NCBI GenBank assembly: GCA_006503475.1
Contig: RSEH01000008.1
Coordinates: forward strand, 124,001-188,000
Source: Stentor roeselii
Taxonomy: Eukaryota; Ciliophora; Heterotrichea; Heterotrichida; Stentoridae
Length of the DNA: 64,000 nt
Direction: 5' to 3'
This document shows, piece by piece, positions 20,601 through 29,027 of the stretch. The stretch's first letter is position 1; every line of letters begins with the position of its first letter. The notes under the pieces were generated by a model. That model was not told the DNA's origin, searched no databases, and was given only the letters and a program-made list of their open reading frames with translations. The translations under genes and the position numbers were made by a program.

Positions 20601-23600
20601 GCGTTTTCTCAGTCTGATATACTTCACTCGATATCACAGAAAGCGTCTTCTTTGATGTCGCAACTCGCGCTGAAACTTCTCATCGATGTGAACCCGAAAA
20701 CTGAGAAAGTTATTGAAAATGTTAAAAAACACCTAAAAAATATCCCAGAAACCGTTGAAATCCTTTTTCAACTTGATTTGAGCACGAAAGGAATCGACCA
20801 GACTGAAATAATTTACTCAGAACTCTCGAAAAACCTTGTTTTTTACTGTAAAAACATTGAAAAAACTTATTTTTTCGTAAGTTCTGAAACAAATAAGAAC
20901 TTTTTCATGCTTCAAGACTACGAAAAGTCATTTTGCGACTGGAACTACCAAGAAGACAACATTTTTTGGGTTGATTTTTGGGTGTTATTATCAGTAAAAA
21001 GCAACAACACCTTACATTTCCTTTACTTTTTACCGAAATCGCAAGAATTTCCTTTACTTAGTTCCGAAAAAGTGAAATCTCGTCTTCTCCACCAATCAAA
21101 AGTCCTTGAAAAGCGAATAAACCAGAGAATTCTATTAAAATCCCTTCGAGAAACAGGAAAAATCAGTCAACTTTTAATTCCTGACAAAGACTTAGAGCCT
21201 CGAGTCGAGTCCTCTTCAAACAAAACAGACCCTTGGAAGTCTCGTCGTCAAGAAGAAGTGACTCGAAAGCAAAGTATAAAAACTCATGGTTTTTTTCGCC
21301 TTCCAACTCAACTAATCCACTATTTTTCAATAACCGACAAACTAGTGATAACTGAAGTAATGAAGTCCTTATCCAGCAAGTACTCAATCGACCCATTCAG
21401 CATCGACAACTTAGAAAACATGTTCATGTTAGTCGACAAGCAAGAAGTAAACCTTTTCAAATTTTTCCACACTGAGATCAAAACCGCTTCAAACTTTCCA
21501 GTAAAAAACGGGAAACCATCAACAGAAGCCCAGACAGTGACTTTAAAATACATTCGTCTTCAGGTATATGGAATTGACCCGCTTTACAGTGATACTGTTG
21601 AAAAGCTGAAAAAAAATGTACATGATTTTTTACAACAAATTTCAATGACCCGCTTGGCAGACCTCCTCACGAAAAATGCGAAAAGGACGATGACTACTAA
21701 TGATTATCAGTTTATCACTGAAGGAAGCTGGCCACAGATCTTGATGTACCCAGTCTCGCAGATTATCGGAAATTTCGAGTTACTCACTGCAATGATTAAA
21801 CAAAACCTTCTTCGCTTTTTAAGTCCTTTCAGCATTCAAGAAACTGTTGTACTTGTTTATAACTTTTTAAATATCTTTGAAGCGAACTCGTCGAAAAACA
21901 AGGGAAACTTTCACTCGAAAAGCAACGGGTCGGTTAATTTCTTGGGAAATACTTTTGGAAAGGCCTTAGCTTTAATCACTTATGATATCGTTTATTTTGA
22001 TGGGGAAAACTTGACTGATTTGAGACCTGCTCAGGAAGTTGAAGAGTTGTTTGTTGAGGCAGAGTACCTCAAAAATGAATTTGAAAGTCTTGAAAAATTC
22101 TCGAATATGCCTTCACCGTGTCAGCCTGGGTACTACCTAGAGATCAAAATTTCTCAAAAGGGCTTTTTAAACACAGAAGCCTTTAAAAAACAGCTGGACT
22201 CTTGCATCAAGCAAAGTGTTTTCGAGTACATTTTAGAGAAAATACAAGAAAAATGCTTGAAACTGCCTTTTCATCAACGTTTTTTCTTCTGCACTGAGAC
22301 TTCTCGAGTAGCTCTTGACCTGTCTTTTAAAAGTCGTTCAGTGAAAATCGCTCATTATTGTCACTGGCAGAATATTTTCCTGATTTATTCTCAAGTCTTA
22401 GCGATAGTCGAGGAACAACTTGACCATAAAGTGAAGTTTTGCTATGGTTTCTCTTGTAAAGGCGAGGTTTTCAGCTCGAAAAGCAGAAACGAGGTGCAAG
22501 ACCGTTGGAAGAGCATCATGGGTGAAGAGCACATCGGCACGCCAGTGATTTTTTCAGCGATCATTGACCAAGACGAGCTTTTAGACAGTCAAATCCAGGA
22601 CCTGAAGTTTTATTTAACTGAAACTTTGAATGGAGTCCATATAAAACGTTCGATTTATTTGTATATTGAGGTAAGTAATGAAAACTTACAGGTAAGCACT
22701 TATAACTTGAACAGGTCAGCTTTTTTTAAAATCCAAAACGCGATCGAGCTTCATTTAAACTGGACTCGTGAACGTTTTTTACATTTAAACTCGATTTTAA
22801 TGCAGAAACTCGGACTTTTCTATCACCAGCTGCATGTGAAAAGCAACTCTCCAGAAGACCAAGTAGAAATCGTTCACAATGTCCTTCCAAAAGCTTGTTG
22901 TTTGCTGGAAGTGAAAGAAACTAAAAAGAAGTTCTCAGCTGAAGCTTTTATCAACCCTTACGAGTTGAGCCACACTGAAAACGACGTGAAAGAAACGCCT
23001 CAAGACATAAAGTTAAAAGGCTCATACCCGCTGATCCGCTATGGAGTCAACAGGCCGACAGACGAAGACCACGTCAGAAGGCACAGTTTCAACATGTCCT
23101 CATTTTTAGACAAGAAAAACGACCACATCAACGAATACGAAAATTGCGCACTGGCTTGTGTAAGATGGACTAAAATGGCTGACAACCCGATCGACCAAAT
23201 GATTTTGAAAATTTCTAGAAAAGCGAAAGCTCGAGATGAAATTCATCTCATGAAAAACATCTTGGGATCTAGTCACTTGTTTTTTAAAGTAAACTCTAAA
23301 TTTTACATGAAATCAAGTGATAAGTCTGGCAGAATTCACTTTGTTTTATGTGAGGTTCTTAAAAGTTACACGGAAAAATTGATAAAAACTACGAAATTCG
23401 ACCCACCCATGCAAAGTGAACCGAAAAGTTACAGAAAAAATTCTTATGAAGACCCGGAGAATCCTTTTAAGTTTATCAAGACTTTTTATAGTTCCGGGGC
23501 TTTGTTGACTGAAAGAGGGAAGATAGAAAATATGCAGAGTTACTTGAAGAGACAATATGAAAAGGCCTTGATTGTGATTGAGGTTTCATATGAAAATAAC

Positions 23601-24668
23601 ATGATTTATACAAATGGTTACTGTATTGAAAATTTTTATAAGTGCTTTCCGATGGCGAGATGGGAAGATGTGGACTTGAATGTGACTCTCACAAAAGAAC
23701 TCTGCAGACTCAAGTTCAACATTGACCCGATTTCTAATTTGTACGACATCCATATCAGATGTGTTGGAAACATTCTTGAAGGCTTCAGAGATTCTTATGA
23801 AATCGATGTCATCGGCACTTTAAACGCCATTCACAATGAATTCAAGAAACCTCCACGAAAAAGCAGCAACTATGTCGCGAACTTCGTGATTTATATCAAC
23901 CTCGGTGAGGAAAAATGGACACCTGACGAGTTTTTTCAGTTCTTTTTGATAAACTGTAAAGAAAAAGGATTTTCTTCTGTTACCCAGCAGAAGAAGGAGA
24001 AGTTTGCTTATAAGAAAATGCAAGATATGATCGATGACGTGAATTTTAAAGGAAAAAACTCGGTGAAATGGATGATTTTAACACAGCATCAAAGTAAAAT
24101 CCCTTTACACTCAGGAGAACTGGCGTTAAAATGTTACATTCTCCGTTGTGACGAGGCAAGAAAGTTCAAAAACGACATTTTAAAACAACTTAAAAAATCA
24201 ATTCAAATCGAAATCGCCAGCATGATGGAAGAATACAAAGAATTCTACGAAAGAGATCAACTTTGGAATAAAATCCGCGAGCAAATCACGAGTTTTTCAT
24301 TAGAAGACTTCCAGTCTTTATTAAAAGCTTCGAAGGTTTCAAGGATGCAAGAAATCGACAGTCGAATCAAGTATCTGACTTCTTTTAAAAATGTCTTCAC
24401 AGTCAATTGTTTCCGGTACTTGACTGAAGCCTATAGCAGGTCTTTCAAGTTGTTTGATTTAGGTGAAGAGGTGAATTTAGTGATAATCTTCTCTCAGAAA
24501 ATCCTCGCACATCTTATTTTAAATCGCGAAGACCAAAGTTTGCAGATTTTTTCAGTCAAAAGGTCAATCGGGTGCAGTCAGAAGGAAGAAGATGACCTGA
24601 TCACTGAGCTCATCAATAAAATCATTCAGTGGTTGTGGGTCAGGTTCACTACTAATGAAACTTTGTAA
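17664..24668 (+). CDS. SZT2: SZT2-like giant protein (KICSTOR-type TORC1 regulator)
   Basis: 2,334 aa in one uninterrupted frame. The first 250 residues have a von Willebrand A-like fold layout: VIMIDLTPS near residue 36 compares with an IELDLSPS segment in vertebrate SZT2, and VVLITNTVNS compares with IIVITDGVTS. Further anchors in the same order are RLREGF near 271 (RLREGY), SIEYHLK (RIEYVA), HRWMNVERL near 388 (QRWLHMHRL), KEGFFFIG (SEGFHFAC) and VITEFYIDPQ (LVTEVWVEPQ). Vertebrate SZT2 is about 3,400 aa; this one is shorter. In animals SZT2 is the core of KICSTOR, which recruits GATOR1 to lysosomes and restrains TORC1. The comparison is from memory, not from an alignment program. The gene follows PKG by 18 bp and converges on an ankyrin gene. 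Confidence 0.75.
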   Translation: MSKQSCPYKPHDFLNAKKSYILSSGYTSEINFSNQKCVIMIDLTPSMYSYHSGLKDVIYNRILPTLKSFIKSLYDLKLDLEVSVICTRMARAPLHVIVHSFKVLPSGDYHDLLIRVKFALVNLHLISSSLKDEGRNIKFNTVLKWSLFALEMMEKERLPSVVLITNTVNSFVSSAIYDGLLMQYCANEVSFNVIALCKESGLRFGLHSDYLCLKDATLTTGGQFLWAEQVQEKTSEIFTRKLCESEKISNLSKTLIQEYSIAISFEDLLLCRLREGFLLSQTGEATVLVLHCGNDTSIEYHLKTASNICFVQIFITGCEGLAAKVKERLKTKTVNIKDTEPSFPERISWILANITETENFAVYLEQVLSKKSSPNKLITTNLNIWHRWMNVERLDIIIAKTNNEFALTQGRKKLIEGLQKMFKSCENDSFIDVQSDTLVLGKVIWEGVNKAVLFIASYGENEGKISEIVNFCKKLLGIDVFTKPLGRMIVESISTSKNYSSNPVQSAQTYKPHIEALKAYLLRKTSKFRLLNSSWYPHFLTLLQDTTVKEGFFFIGNCPNGKSLLIKTLKLKERDQPIFLQFLLFLSSNEVITEFYIDPQVINDEDCWTESLRTLDRLHDFVFKSLSALDYLIFRCLRKKLDDEDYCAEDDSGEKVFKLSTSDDIFCYTENSYLSYKANKKAIRKNMLKVLEKYESFHVDPPKVSVLIKHSNYSSYRFENFIPDTDPVKIRQVKSEFYTNLVSAFTEISDYHSIEQKIHYFVRYLNEESLILWVLPSFEVFLLKLSQYFSMNLYECSLKRIDASNTEPVKPREKQSSAVVSKTLTLIQRVYNSAYNVTFCKMFQEVQNSESALTTVIKNCIVEYSDIDSSGIFRMIRKTWTDASGLSESVIDRCLTLLSDDFSLMDKEFIEEIDRLFIRIGKTNLYIFKDTSFGVFLKFGRFSNKLSHCLNGPKVTFELFSCVKNHFFAKEVAALKKIEAFSQSDILHSISQKASSLMSQLALKLLIDVNPKTEKVIENVKKHLKNIPETVEILFQLDLSTKGIDQTEIIYSELSKNLVFYCKNIEKTYFFVSSETNKNFFMLQDYEKSFCDWNYQEDNIFWVDFWVLLSVKSNNTLHFLYFLPKSQEFPLLSSEKVKSRLLHQSKVLEKRINQRILLKSLRETGKISQLLIPDKDLEPRVESSSNKTDPWKSRRQEEVTRKQSIKTHGFFRLPTQLIHYFSITDKLVITEVMKSLSSKYSIDPFSIDNLENMFMLVDKQEVNLFKFFHTEIKTASNFPVKNGKPSTEAQTVTLKYIRLQVYGIDPLYSDTVEKLKKNVHDFLQQISMTRLADLLTKNAKRTMTTNDYQFITEGSWPQILMYPVSQIIGNFELLTAMIKQNLLRFLSPFSIQETVVLVYNFLNIFEANSSKNKGNFHSKSNGSVNFLGNTFGKALALITYDIVYFDGENLTDLRPAQEVEELFVEAEYLKNEFESLEKFSNMPSPCQPGYYLEIKISQKGFLNTEAFKKQLDSCIKQSVFEYILEKIQEKCLKLPFHQRFFFCTETSRVALDLSFKSRSVKIAHYCHWQNIFLIYSQVLAIVEEQLDHKVKFCYGFSCKGEVFSSKSRNEVQDRWKSIMGEEHIGTPVIFSAIIDQDELLDSQIQDLKFYLTETLNGVHIKRSIYLYIEVSNENLQVSTYNLNRSAFFKIQNAIELHLNWTRERFLHLNSILMQKLGLFYHQLHVKSNSPEDQVEIVHNVLPKACCLLEVKETKKKFSAEAFINPYELSHTENDVKETPQDIKLKGSYPLIRYGVNRPTDEDHVRRHSFNMSSFLDKKNDHINEYENCALACVRWTKMADNPIDQMILKISRKAKARDEIHLMKNILGSSHLFFKVNSKFYMKSSDKSGRIHFVLCEVLKSYTEKLIKTTKFDPPMQSEPKSYRKNSYEDPENPFKFIKTFYSSGALLTERGKIENMQSYLKRQYEKALIVIEVSYENNMIYTNGYCIENFYKCFPMARWEDVDLNVTLTKELCRLKFNIDPISNLYDIHIRCVGNILEGFRDSYEIDVIGTLNAIHNEFKKPPRKSSNYVANFVIYINLGEEKWTPDEFFQFFLINCKEKGFSSVTQQKKEKFAYKKMQDMIDDVNFKGKNSVKWMILTQHQSKIPLHSGELALKCYILRCDEARKFKNDILKQLKKSIQIEIASMMEEYKEFYERDQLWNKIREQITSFSLEDFQSLLKASKVSRMQEIDSRIKYLTSFKNVFTVNCFRYLTEAYSRSFKLFDLGEEVNLVIIFSQKILAHLILNREDQSLQIFSVKRSIGCSQKEEDDLITELINKIIQWLWVRFTTNETL

Positions 24669-24749
24669 GAAGAAAATTTAAAAGTTTGATAGAAAATTAA
24701 TTATTTTTTGTTGATGAATGACTATTTTTTTTCTAGAGAACTTTAACTA

Positions 24750-25247
24750 TTAAACAAGGTCGGAAATTTCTAAACGGTCTTGAAATGTCGCATCGATCAA
24801 TCTCGCGACTTTGCAATGTCCTCCGCTTAGTGCCAGGTCACTTGGTGTCTGACCTTTCTGAATTTTTTTTACGATGTTTTTGAGCTTTTTGGCTTCTGAT
24901 GTTGGAAGCAATGCTTCTACTGTTTTGTAATGACCTCGGCAAGCTGCAAGGTGTAGAGGTGTTTCATTGTGCTGAATAGGTCATACTTTGTCAACTGAAT
25001 CAGTATCCAGGCCAAGTTTAATCAGTTCAAGGCAAAGTTGGGAGTTTCCATACCAACTAGCCAGATGTAGTAAATTCCAATGATTCTAACTGTTTCTTAC
25101 TTCTGACACTGAATATTTATCGTAATTTGGAATACTTTTGATCAAAGGGATAACTTCTGGAGATCCTTGCTGGATCAATTGAACCATAACACACATATCA
25201 GGGGAATCTAGTTTCGAGAACTTGTTTGATGAAGTCATGGAGCCCAT
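24750..25247 (-). CDS. Ankyrin-repeat protein, three exons
   Basis: Exons 25247-25101, 25085-24987 and 24971-24750 join in phase 0 after removal of two 15-nt introns, giving 155 aa. No single frame is long, so the gene is easily missed. The middle and last exons carry ankyrin repeats: WNLLHLASWYGNSQ followed by ELIKLG, then ETPLHLAACRGHYKTVEALL, then QTPSDLALSGGHCKVARLI. The N-terminal 30 residues have no recognised domain. Ankyrin repeats mediate protein binding; the partner is unknown. The stop lies 81 bp from the convergent stop of the SZT2-like gene. An upstream alternative ATG at 25260 meets a stop after 20 codons and was rejected. Confidence 0.85.
24972..24986 (-). other. 15-nt intron
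   Basis: GTATGACCTATTCAG on the minus strand, second intron of the ankyrin gene. It contains an in-frame TGA and interrupts between repeats. Confidence 0.9.
25086..25100 (-). other. 15-nt intron
   Basis: GTAAGAAACAGTTAG on the minus strand, first intron of the ankyrin gene; ends in an in-frame TAG. Confidence 0.9.
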
Positions 25248-25556
25248 AATTATAAGCCATGGGTTGACTTTTGAAAATCGATAGATTATTTAACTAACTT
25301 AATCAAGATTTTTACAGCCAGAGAATGGTTAATCTTCTTTTTAATTATTAAAAAAATCTACCTAAAAACATCTAAAACCCAGAAATTCCTAAAAAAAATC
25401 CTACTTAAAATCCCTAGATCATTTTTAGTTTAAAAAAAACAAATAAACTTTAATTAATCCTTCACCTATTATTCCTAAATTTTCAAGAAAAATCACTTTT
25501 AAACTAAATTTTCAAGAAATCCTTCAATCTTCTCAAGATTTCAGGTAAATTTTCTA
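25248..25556. other. Intergenic, divergent promoter region
   Basis: AT-rich gap of about 310 bp between the divergent ankyrin and HIBCH genes. No ORF or RNA seen. Confidence 0.5.
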
Positions 25557-26636
25557 ATGGACCGGTTAAAAGTAATAAAGTCCCACCTGAGCCCATTGAT
25601 AAACCCAAAAGAGTTCAATTCTGTGATTTTTTTAACAATAAACCGGCCAAAGACTCTGAATTCCTTCAACTTCGAGATAGTACTGACAATAATTTCCTAC
25701 ATGGAAAAGGCGCGTGTGTCAAAATCCCACATAATTGTGACAGGCGAGGCCAAAAAGTACCTAGGCTCAGGTGGTGACCTGGTGTTGACAACAGAGAAAA
25801 TTCAAGAAATTCCTGAGTTCATGCGTTGTTTGCACCACATGTTTTACCTGACATCAAAGGTGAAATCAATAAGTTTATGGACTGGGTACGTCATCGGCGC
25901 ATCTGCAGGACTTGCCTGTTCTTCAGTCACGAAAGTCGCTTTTCCCAGTTCTAAGTACTTGATGCCTGAAACTGAAATTGGCCTCTTTCCGAATGTTGGA
26001 GGTTCTTACTTCTTATCACATCATCTGCCTCAACATATAGGACTCTATTTGGGCCTCACGGGGCATACTTTGAAAGGAGCTGATTGCTTTTTATATGGAC
26101 TTTGCCAGTTCTTTGTACTTGATGAAGACTATGACGCCCTTGTAAATGAACTTTTCTTAGGAAATCCTTTGAAAACATTGGAAAAATTTCATCGAGAACC
26201 TCTTTGGCGTAAGACTTAAATAGAATGGTCTGAACTTAAAAATTTTGAAGATGAAATTCGTGAGAATTTCCTGGGAAAGAAAAACGTTGAAGAAATTTTT
26301 AAAAGTTTACAACAAAAAACAACACCCTGGGCTGTTAAAACTTTAAAAAAACTAGAAAAAAGATGCCCATTATCTCTTAAAGTTGCTTTTAAAGCGTTTT
26401 ACTCAGCTGCTAAGAAAACCTTTCGAGAGTCTCTTGAAATGGAATTTTCGATTGAACTGTCGATGATGATTCACTATCGTTATAATTTCCTGAATGGAGT
26501 TCGAGCCAAGCTGATGAAAAAAGAGTTCCAGGACTGGATACCTGCATATTTAGAAGACATCACAGAAGAAATGCTAGAAGAACTTTTCAACAATCGTGAC
26601 GGTCTAAAGCTAGATTTGAGATTTTTAGATGACTAG
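25557..26636 (+). CDS. HIBCH: 3-hydroxyisobutyryl-CoA hydrolase / enoyl-CoA hydratase family
   Basis: Exons 25557-26208 and 26224-26636 with a 15-nt intron at 26209-26223 give 354 aa, close to human HIBCH (386). The crotonase fold is clear: FLTINRPKTLNSFNFEIV at the start, a LGSGGDL oxyanion-hole segment, then SLWTGYVIGASAGLA (usually MDGITMGGGVGLS), MPETEIGLFPNVGGSYFLS and LGLTGHTLKGAD. The LFPNVGGSYFLS stretch and the long C-terminal half are typical of HIBCH and its plant CHY1 relatives rather than short-chain hydratases. HIBCH acts in mitochondrial or peroxisomal valine breakdown. No obvious targeting peptide is visible. Without the intron the enzyme would lose its C-terminal third. Confidence 0.88.
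26209..26223 (+). other. 15-nt intron
   Basis: GTAAGACTTAAATAG, phase 1, contains an in-frame TAA and restores the C-terminal part of the HIBCH frame. Confidence 0.95.
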
Positions 26637-26697
26637 AAAAACCTGTTAAAACTAAAAAATATTCAATTTCTAAAAACTCTAATTTCTACTAAAACAA

Positions 26698-27567
26698 ATG
26701 TTTAATTTTTACGCTTACAACAAAAAGCGAGCAGAACAAGAAACAAATCAACAAGAAGTCCAAAAAGTTTCCCAGTTAAAAGACCGAATGAAGTCCCATC
26801 GCGACCGTCTTTACGAGAACTACACAAAACGCATCTCAGAGTTCATCTTGCACATGGAAAAGCAGCCAATCCGCATTAACACCTACGCCTCGCCCTTAGA
26901 AAACGTGGGGCGAGTGACAGACCCTGCGAAATTCAAAGGCAAGCCGCATATCGTGGTCCGGGAATACAAAACTCACAGAGAAAGACTCAGAGACGGGCTG
27001 AAATACGCCTCAATACACGTTCCTGACCCTCAGTACCAGAAGCCACTGAATCCGATCCTTAAACATTCAGTCTCGGCGAAGGACAAGCCGAAAAGAATGT
27101 ATTTTAAACCGAAAAGTAACTTGGAAAGAGTTGTTGATGAACTTAAAACACGAAATGCTGATATTTTTGAACTGGAAGGAAATAGCAAGAAAAAAAATCA
27201 GGGGATTAAAAAATTCTCACCGAGGAAAACTTGGATTGCACTGCCTAATTATGCTGAACATAAGGAAATTGAAAAAGACTCGGAATCCGAACATTCTGAG
27301 GAAATTGCACCTAAACAGATTTTTGCTGGGTTGCATAATAAGACTTATTTTAAAGGAGTTACGAGCTTGCTTATTACTGCTGATTCTAAGTATAGGTTGA
27401 AGGGAAATATGGATACTTGTGCTCAGGAGATTTTGATGAGTTGTAATGTGAAACCGAAGGTTTGTGATAGGTTTCTGAAAAGTGGAGAAGGGAAATTGGT
27501 TAGTAATCCGGAGGAATCGGTTAAAGAAACTTATATGATGTTGAAAAGTTCGATTAATCACTATTAA
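26698..27567 (+). CDS. Hypothetical basic protein, 289 aa
   Basis: Not recognised. The N-terminal 60 residues are helical and charged (coiled-coil-like), residues 60-150 are basic with many Pro/Tyr/His, and residues 190-215 contain an acidic patch (EKDSESEHSEE). The pattern is that of a small cytoskeleton- or microtubule-associated protein, but no family motif is visible. It starts at an ATG 61 bp after the HIBCH stop on the same strand. No membrane segment or signal peptide. Confidence 0.8.
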   Translation: MFNFYAYNKKRAEQETNQQEVQKVSQLKDRMKSHRDRLYENYTKRISEFILHMEKQPIRINTYASPLENVGRVTDPAKFKGKPHIVVREYKTHRERLRDGLKYASIHVPDPQYQKPLNPILKHSVSAKDKPKRMYFKPKSNLERVVDELKTRNADIFELEGNSKKKNQGIKKFSPRKTWIALPNYAEHKEIEKDSESEHSEEIAPKQIFAGLHNKTYFKGVTSLLITADSKYRLKGNMDTCAQEILMSCNVKPKVCDRFLKSGEGKLVSNPEESVKETYMMLKSSINHY

Positions 27568-27827
27568 TTTGTGATCAATTAATAGAGTTTTGGGATTATG
27601 GATTGGTTAGATTGATTTTTAAGTTTAGGATTGGATGTGGAAAGAATTTAATAAATTGTCATTTTTTCTTAACTTATACTTTAGTATTTTTTTAATGCTA
27701 AAATTAATTATTGAATTTTAGCTTAATTTAACCAGGCTACAACTTTGATTAACAGTTCAAGGATTTTATCATTAATCGAGGTTTTGGTTTGCTAAGTAAG
27801 GTTTCAATTTTCTACCCTTTCCTATAA

Positions 27828-29027
27828 ATGAAAGAAGAAGGTTTCCTACATGTCAAGACTTACACATGGGTAAAAGAAACCCACGGTTTATTCGACTACG
27901 AGTCAAAATTACAATACACTAAAAACGTCTTCACCATCTCAGAAACCCAAAAAATTTTAAGAAAAAACCAAACCTGTTTCATCGACAAGTCAGAAAACAA
28001 CACCTTTTCCCATGGTCTAATGAAAGTAGAGAAAAAAGACTCAGAGTTCCTGATTTCTCAATTAAACCAAGACTCCTTAAGCAAGATGTGGCTTGTCATC
28101 AGAAAACTTCCTCAAGGCAGGCCTTCAGGTTACAAGTTAAGTGAAGGCGACTGGTTGCGTTTAGGTAGAATTCGTTTCAAAGTACTGAAGATTTGCATGG
28201 AATCCGATAAATCATCAAACAGCCTTCTTCCAAATTTTTTCATGAAAAACTCGAAACAATTAGAAATAAATGAAGAAGTTTCAGAGATTTTACTAGAAAA
28301 ATCCTCCTGCAGGATCTGTTTAAGTGATTCAGAAACAACGGTCGACCCTCTGATCTCCCCTTGCAAATGTTCAGGATCCATGAAACACGTCCATTTAAAC
28401 TGTTTAAAAGAATGGCTCCGAAGTAAAATCACTTCAAAAGTCTCTCCAAAAGGAATGAGTTTCCATGTCCGTGACTTGCTCTGCGAACTTTGCAGATCAG
28501 GTTTCCCTTTGATCATGCCTTACAAGGACCAGAAGATCACATTATTAAGTCTTGAGCTTCCCAGGAGTTCATATCTTTTACTAGAAGAATACCGTCCAGA
28601 CAACAATTCAAGAACTGCTCTTCACTTCATAACATTGAACCCGAAAGAATCAGTTCAAATCGGCCGTGGACAAGAAAGCGAGTTAAAGATTTCTGACATT
28701 TCAGTGAGTCGCAAACATAGCAAAATCTCCAGACATGGAAATTTTTTCTACCTTGAAGACCTAAAAAGTAAATTCGGGACACTTGTCAGGGTGAAAAAAA
28801 ACTTTTTAATGAAACCGCGGTTTAGACTCACTGTTCAGATCAGTAGAACTGTTTTAAAACTCAACTATAAAGTGCCCTGGTCCTGCAAAGACTTCTGGAA
28901 ATGCTGTAAAAATGAAAAGGTCGTCACTCAGAGCTACTCACATCTGACCCAGCCTGACGTGAACGACAGTGATGTCGACCTGGACTCTTCTCAGGTGCAT
29001 TTGGCAGGTTTTAATATAATTAACTGA
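27828..29027 (+). CDS. FHA / RINGv (MARCH-type) / FHA protein, probable E3 ligase
   Basis: 399 aa. A RING-variant finger at about residues 161-222 has CRIC, CKCSGSMKHVHLNCLKEW and CELC, the C4HC3 order of MARCH E3 ligases. A clear FHA domain follows at about 262-330 (QIGRGQESELKISDISVSRKHSKI, with conserved G-R, S-R and H). Residues 40-118 look like a second, divergent FHA. MARCH proteins usually have two membrane helices; none is visible here, so phosphothreonine binding by FHA may provide targeting instead. It ends in TGA directly followed by the ATG of the next gene in the same frame; no 15-nt intron can remove this TGA. Confidence 0.88.
   Translation: MKEEGFLHVKTYTWVKETHGLFDYESKLQYTKNVFTISETQKILRKNQTCFIDKSENNTFSHGLMKVEKKDSEFLISQLNQDSLSKMWLVIRKLPQGRPSGYKLSEGDWLRLGRIRFKVLKICMESDKSSNSLLPNFFMKNSKQLEINEEVSEILLEKSSCRICLSDSETTVDPLISPCKCSGSMKHVHLNCLKEWLRSKITSKVSPKGMSFHVRDLLCELCRSGFPLIMPYKDQKITLLSLELPRSSYLLLEEYRPDNNSRTALHFITLNPKESVQIGRGQESELKISDISVSRKHSKISRHGNFFYLEDLKSKFGTLVRVKKNFLMKPRFRLTVQISRTVLKLNYKVPWSCKDFWKCCKNEKVVTQSYSHLTQPDVNDSDVDLDSSQVHLAGFNIIN

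Noticed and set aside
22670-22705. GTAAG-type sites inside the SZT2-like gene
   Set aside because: Two GTAAG sites occur, but neither is followed by AG at a 15-nt distance, and the frame is open without splicing.
29025-29027. TGA read as a sense codon throughout (Blepharisma-like code)
   Set aside because: TGA ends several other genes cleanly here (for example at 50117-50119 and 56905-56907) and no frame needs an internal TGA as Trp; read-through at this single site is kept as a finding instead.
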